Assembly (NCBI RefSeq): GCF_040096075.1
Contig: NZ_JBBMFJ010000053.1
Location: 1-9,089 of the forward strand
Length of the DNA stretch: 9,089 nt
Source: Brotaphodocola faecis
Lineage (GTDB): Bacteria > Bacillota > Clostridia > Lachnospirales > Lachnospiraceae
Direction of reading: 5' to 3'
In this document: positions 6,620 through 9,089 of the stretch, piece after piece
Layout: each line of letters begins with the position of its first letter
Numbering within the stretch: the first letter of the stretch is position 1
Position numbers and translations under genes: made by a program
The notes under the pieces: model-generated
What the model saw: only the letters and a program-made list of their open reading frames with translations
Databases searched by the model: none
What the model was told of the DNA's origin: nothing

Positions 6620-6638
6620 GTTTTTCAGTATGATGCAA
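6610..6638 (-). promoter_or_regulatory. Sigma-A type promoter for the PLP enzyme gene
   Basis: Read on the minus strand: TTGCAT (6638-6633), 17 bases, then a perfect TATAAT (6615-6610). The -35 is weak (three of six) but the spacing is ideal. It would start transcription near 6603, about 45 bases before the start codon at 6557. The two -10 boxes share 6614-6615, so polymerase cannot occupy both promoters at once. Confidence 0.6.
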
Positions 6639-6668
6639 ATGGTTATTTGTGATGAAGGAGCAGGAATT

Positions 6669-7346
6669 ATGACAGAAAAAGAAAAGATGTTAAAGCAGAT
6701 GATGTACGATGCGAACTATGATAAAGAACTTTTGCAGGAGAGAAATCAGGCGAAAGATTTATGCTACGAGTACAACCAGCTTCGCCCGTCAGATGAGCAG
6801 GGGCAGAAATCGGTCATGCGGAAGCTGCTCGGAAAAACAAAAGAGAATTTCGCCGTCATGCAGCCGTTCTGGTGTGATTACGGATACAATATCGAGATTG
6901 GCGAGAACTTCTTCGCAAACCACAATCTGGTGATTCTGGATCCGGCGAAGGTAACCTTTGGTGACAATGTGTTTATCGCGCCGAACTGCGGCTTCTACAC
7001 GGCAGGCCATCCAATCGATGCAGAGCGCCGCAATCAGGGTCTGGAGTACGCTTACCCGATTACCGTTGGAGACAATGTCTGGATTGGGGGCGGTGTTCAT
7101 GTCATGCCGGGTGTCACCATTGGAAACAATGTAGTGATCGGAGGCGGAAGCGTGGTGGTAAAAGATATTCCGGATAACTCCGTGGCTGTGGGAAATCCGT
7201 GCAAGGTGATCCGGGCGATTACGGAAGAGGATAAGAAGCGGTGCTGGGACAGGAATCCATATCGGATCGGCCAGGCAACAGAACAGGATGTTATTCAGGT
7301 ATTTGCATTGTATGAGGAAAGAGAGATGGAAGGAAAAGAAGGGTGA
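6669..7346 (+). CDS. maa: Maltose/galactoside O-acetyltransferase-type sugar acetyltransferase
   Basis: A 225-residue cytoplasmic enzyme that transfers acetyl from acetyl-CoA to a sugar hydroxyl. The N-terminal helical domain of the Maa/LacA family (EKEKMLKQMMYDANYDKEL, from residue 3) is followed by a left-handed beta-helix built of hexapeptide repeats (about residues 74-182). His114 in TAGHP is the expected catalytic residue, and IPDNSVAVGNPCKVIR (167-182) is the usual closing motif. The start has AAGGAG at 6655-6660, 8 bases upstream. At 225 residues it is longer than the usual 185-205; the extra lies in the C-terminal tail after NPYRIG, ending EEREMEGKEG, and the last 35 bases overlap the truncated GNAT frame. 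The tail may be partly acquired from the deletion junction. The real acceptor sugar is unknown. Confidence 0.9.
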   Translation: MTEKEKMLKQMMYDANYDKELLQERNQAKDLCYEYNQLRPSDEQGQKSVMRKLLGKTKENFAVMQPFWCDYGYNIEIGENFFANHNLVILDPAKVTFGDNVFIAPNCGFYTAGHPIDAERRNQGLEYAYPITVGDNVWIGGGVHVMPGVTIGNNVVIGGGSVVVKDIPDNSVAVGNPCKVIRAITEEDKKRCWDRNPYRIGQATEQDVIQVFALYEEREMEGKEG

Positions 7347-7584
7347 AAAGGCTTATTATATCCACAATCTGGTGACATCTGTTTCTGCAGCCGGAGCAGG
7401 AAAGCAGCTGCTTCGGGAAGTGGAAACAATGGCAGTTTCTGAAGGAAAAGAATATCTCCGGCTGGATTGTGCGGTGGATAATCCGGTATTAAACGAGTAT
7501 TATGAGTCCATGGGCTATGTAGCAGCTGGTCACTGTCAGGACGGCCCATACTATGGCGTGAGACGGGAAAAACGTCTTGGCTGA
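7312..7584 (+). pseudogene. C-terminal part of a GNAT N-acetyltransferase (N-terminus lost)
   Basis: The frame from the ATG at 7312 gives 90 residues. From about residue 13, AYYIHNLVTS begins a GNAT core: beta strand 4, the acetyl-CoA loop AAGAGKQLL (26-34), LRLDCAVDN (49-57), NEYYESMGYV (61-70) and a final strand GVRREKRL. A complete GNAT has 60-90 residues ahead of this (strands 1-3), but the DNA there codes the end of the sugar acetyltransferase. The first ten residues here (MRKERWKEKK) are simply the out-of-frame reading of that gene's tail. No good SD precedes 7312. Most likely a deletion joined the upstream gene to the middle of a GNAT gene; a short expressed protein cannot be excluded but would lack part of the fold. 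Confidence 0.75.
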
Positions 7585-7627
7585 TTTTTAGAAACAAAGA
7601 GTTGAAAATGTATGGAGGAATCACAAC

Positions 7628-8152
7628 ATGAAAATCGTAATTTTAAACGGAAGTGCCAGAAAAGGCAATACCAGTGCAGCCATCCAGGCGTTTAGAAAAG
7701 GCGCAGAGGGGAAGCATGAAATCGAAGTAATTGAGCCGCACAAACTGCACATTGCCCCGTGTAAGGGCTGTGGTGCATGCCAGTGCCATAAAGGCTGTGT
7801 CGACAAAGATGATACGAATCCAATTATTGATGCGATTGCGGCCGCAGATATAATACTGTTTGCAACTCCGGTTTACTGGTGGGGTATTACCGGTCAGTTA
7901 AAGCTGGTGATTGATAAATGTTACTGCCGTGGTATGCAGATTAAGGGCAAGAAAGTTGGTCTGATCGTAACCGGTGGTGCTCCGGTGGATAATGTTCAGT
8001 ATGAACTGATTGAGAAACAGTTCGACTGTATGGCAGAATATCTGGGCTGGGATATGCTGTTCCAGAAGCGATACAGCGCCAATGCCAAGGATGAGCTGGC
8101 GAAGAATGAAGCGGTGATGGCTGAGCTGGAAGAATTGGGTAAGGAGCTGTAA
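7628..8152 (+). CDS. Flavodoxin-fold NAD(P)H-dependent FMN reductase / iron-sulfur flavoprotein-like
   Basis: A 174-residue cytoplasmic flavoprotein, full length for its family. The N-terminal strand and phosphate loop LNGSARKGNTS (residues 6-16) bind FMN phosphate. Next comes a cysteine cluster, C45-x2-C48-x2-C51-x5-C57, with another at C53, and then DDTNPIIDAI (61-70) and the flavin-contact stretch FATPVYWWGITGQLK (78-92). The cysteine spacing fits that of archaeal and clostridial iron-sulfur flavoproteins (Isf), though many relatives with similar cysteines have not been shown to hold a cluster. It probably passes electrons from NAD(P)H or ferredoxin to an unknown acceptor. GGAGG lies at 7614-7618, 9 bases before the start. 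The following ACT fragment begins directly after its stop. Confidence 0.88.
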   Translation: MKIVILNGSARKGNTSAAIQAFRKGAEGKHEIEVIEPHKLHIAPCKGCGACQCHKGCVDKDDTNPIIDAIAAADIILFATPVYWWGITGQLKLVIDKCYCRGMQIKGKKVGLIVTGGAPVDNVQYELIEKQFDCMAEYLGWDMLFQKRYSANAKDELAKNEAVMAELEELGKEL

Positions 8153-8269
8153 AAAATTTCCATTTTCGCGGTTTCTACTTATAATACGGACTACATATTT
8201 CTGAAAAAAGAAAATTATCAGAAGGCTCTGGAAATTCTTTCCGGTGCCGGATATGAAGTGGAAGGATAA
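8153..8269 (+). pseudogene. C-terminal remnant of an ACT-domain protein
   Basis: Read in the frame ending with TAA at 8267-8269, these bases give KISIFAVSTYNTDYIFLKK and then ENYQKALEILSGAGYEVEG, 38 residues. This is the end of an ACT-domain regulatory protein of the small ACT_7 type, in which GISIFAVSTYNTDYILV is a hallmark. No start codon or N-terminal part exists; upstream is the end of the flavoprotein gene, whose stop (8150-8152) directly abuts the homology. A deletion probably removed the first 90-100 codons of the gene. It is too short for most gene finders. TATAAT at 8180-8185 lies inside these codons (Tyr-Asn) and could by chance serve the HAD gene downstream. Confidence 0.72.
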
Positions 8270-8280
8270 ACAGACAGATT

Positions 8281-8547
8281 ATGATAACAACTATTTTGTG
8301 GGATGTGGATGGCACATTGCTAAATTTTGAGGCAGCAGAAAAAGCGGCAATCCGGGCATTGTTTCAGGAGTTTGGATTTGGAGTGTGCACGGATGAAATG
8401 CTGAAATGTTACTCTCAGATCAATAAAATTTACTGGGAGCGGCTGGAACGGAAGGAAGTCACTAGGCAGGAAGTTTTGGAGGGCAGATTCCGGGATTTCT
8501 TTGCGGAAGAAGGACTGGATGTTTCCGCTGCGCCGGAATTTAACTAA
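8281..8547 (+). pseudogene. HAD-family phosphatase (YjjG-type), truncated by an IS200-like insertion
   Basis: The 88 residues start with TTILWDVDGTLL, which holds the HAD motif I (nucleophile Asp8 and Asp10 of DVDGT). The following helical cap segment resembles the YjjG-type pyrimidine nucleotidases (AEKAAIRALFQEFGF; YWERLERKEVTRQEVL). A complete member is about 225-235 residues. Here the frame ends at PEFN-stop exactly where the left end of an IS200/IS605-type element begins. Motifs II-IV, including the catalytic Lys and the Mg-binding acids, are missing, so the product is inactive. The rest of the gene may lie beyond the element, outside the window. The ATG is 11 bases after the ACT remnant's stop, with AAGGA at 8262-8266 as a distant SD. 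Confidence 0.8.
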
Positions 8548-8560
8548 ACACTGCAAGAAT

Positions 8561-8586
8561 TCCCCTATCCTCTTTAGGTGGCGGGA
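8561..8586. repeat. Subterminal hairpin of the IS200-like left end
   Basis: TCCCCTATCCT (8561-8571) pairs imperfectly with AGGTGGCGGGA (8576-8586), with bulges, around a four-base loop; GCAA/TTGC (8553-8556, 8591-8594) may extend it. TnpA of this family recognises such imperfect hairpins as single strands. The 3' part TTTAGGTGGCGGGA matches 12 of 14 bases of the remnant hairpin at 2511-2524. Confidence 0.65.
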
Positions 8587-8686
8587 TGAATTGCCTGCTT
8601 TTGATTTCTGATATTGCAATAACTGGCATGATTCTATATTGCACATAGATGTGCCGACAAAAAAAGAACTTATGTTCGATAAACCA

Positions 8687-8715
8687 TGGACATATAGAAA
8701 AATATATGGTAAAAT
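8687..8715 (+). promoter_or_regulatory. Probable tnpA promoter
   Basis: TGGACA (8687-8692), 17 bases, TAAAAT (8710-8715): five of six consensus bases in each box at ideal spacing. A perfect TATAAT also lies at 8715-8720 but has no -35 at a suitable distance. Transcription would start near 8722, giving a short leader of about 30 bases. Confidence 0.55.
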
Positions 8716-8749
8716 ATAATCAGTCGAGATAATAGGAAAGGCTGATTAT
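8716..8749 (+). promoter_or_regulatory. Inverted repeat flanking the tnpA ribosome binding site
   Basis: ATAATCAG (8716-8723) and CTGATTAT (8742-8749) are perfect inverted repeats, 8 pairs, with the SD region AGGAAAGG (8734-8741) in the 18-base loop and the ATG at 8751 just outside. In IS200, leader structures limit transposase translation; this could act similarly, or as a DNA operator. If transcription starts at about 8722, most of the 5' arm would be missing from the RNA, which argues for a DNA site or a different start. Confidence 0.4.
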
Positions 8750-8750
8750 T

Positions 8751-9089
8751 ATGAGAAAATTGGATAGCAATGCGCACTCGGTATTTTTATTATATTACCA
8801 TTTGATTCTGGTTGTAAAATACCGAAAAAAGGTTTTGAATGATCCGATTTCAAATCGGGCGAGAGAAATATTTGAGCATATTGCTCCGAACTATCACATT
8901 ACTCTGGAAGAATGGAATCATGATCAGGACCATGTTCACATCATGTTCCGTGCTCATCCCAAATCAGAACTGAGCAAGTTCATCAATGCATATAAAAGCG
9001 CAAGCAGCCGCCTGATTAAAAAGGAGTATCCGGAAGTCCGGCAAAAGCTATGGAAGGAAATGTTCTGGAGCCAGAGCTTTTGTCTGCTG
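8751..9089 (+). CDS. tnpA: IS200/IS605 family transposase TnpA (partial, 3' end outside window)
   Basis: A Y1 HUH single-strand transposase of about 130-150 residues, of which 113 are present. The N-terminus NAHSVFLLYYHLILVVKYRK (residues 7-26) is the family's opening strand. The metal-binding HUH motif is H61-V-H63 in DQDHVHIMF. The stretch FINAYKSASSRLIKK (77-91) and LWKEMFWSQSF (100-110) are typical of the C-terminal half. The catalytic tyrosine, expected on the helix after the cut at residue 113, is not visible, so activity cannot be judged. The frame is open and undamaged up to the window edge, and it has its own promoter and SD. The element faces right and has interrupted the HAD gene. 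Confidence 0.9.
   Translation, partial: MRKLDSNAHSVFLLYYHLILVVKYRKKVLNDPISNRAREIFEHIAPNYHITLEEWNHDQDHVHIMFRAHPKSELSKFINAYKSASSRLIKKEYPEVRQKLWKEMFWSQSFCLL

Larger units (their letters stand above)
8548..9089 (+). mobile_element. IS200/IS605-family insertion sequence, left end (cut by window edge)
   Basis: From about 8548 the HAD coding sense stops and a non-coding left end of roughly 200 bases precedes a Y1 transposase gene. The end contains the expected subterminal hairpin and a promoter. These elements transpose as single-stranded circles and insert 3' of a short target without target duplication or terminal inverted repeats; the bases just before the boundary are TTTAAC, a plausible target of this kind. 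The exact boundary cannot be fixed without the empty site. The right end, and whether a tnpB follows, are outside the window. Confidence 0.8.

Noticed and set aside
8157..8185. TTTCCA-N17-TATAAT as a promoter for the HAD gene
   Set aside because: Both boxes fall inside codons of the ACT remnant (the -10 is the conserved Tyr-Asn pair), so the match is explained by coding sequence; activity is possible but unsupported.
1..9089. CRISPR array, tRNA/rRNA genes, prophage, toxin-antitoxin or defence genes
   Set aside because: I looked for regularly spaced direct repeats, clover-leaf features and known family motifs on both strands and found none; the short tandem hairpins at the left edge are not spaced or repeated like CRISPR.

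Overview
The window looks like chromosomal DNA of a gut Clostridium-type Firmicute, most likely Lachnospiraceae. The grounds are moderate GC, strong AGGAGG-type ribosome binding sites, and a familiar gene set for that group: MATE exporters, a cytidylate-kinase-like protein, CutC, a seven-helix hybrid histidine kinase, a clostridial threonine-aldolase-type enzyme, maltose acetyltransferase, an iron-sulfur-type flavoprotein and an IS200-like transposase. The assignment is by protein resemblance only; no marker gene is present.

Left part (1-2283): a structured non-coding stretch carries two complete terminator-like hairpins that share a 13-base loop core and end in the same decamer, plus the tail of a probable third at the window edge. 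It leads into a two-gene operon for an intact MATE exporter and a cytidylate-kinase-like protein. Middle (2284-5507): the first 37 codons of an AraC-type regulator stop at a hairpin of IS200/IS605 type. Then come cutC and a hybrid sensor kinase. The kinase stop codon is one base from the start of a second MATE gene, which survives only as about 140 bp of rejoined pieces. Right part (5508-8547): a minus-strand PLP enzyme and a plus-strand maltose-type acetyltransferase diverge from overlapping promoters. They are followed by the C-terminal half of a GNAT acetyltransferase, an intact flavoprotein, the last 38 codons of an ACT-domain protein, and the first 88 codons of a HAD phosphatase. End (about 8548-9089): the left end of an IS200/IS605 element with its hairpin, promoter and the start of tnpA, which is cut off by the window edge.

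The intact genes are ordinary housekeeping or accessory functions: drug or metabolite export, signalling, small-molecule acetylation and redox. What stands out is decay. Five genes are present only as fragments (AraC, MATE, GNAT, ACT, HAD), often joined closely to intact neighbours; one is cut at a live-looking IS200 end and one at a related hairpin. I see no CRISPR array, tRNA, rRNA, prophage or recognisable defence system, and no convincing evidence of a wholly new system. The least explained element is the tandem terminator-like array at the left edge.
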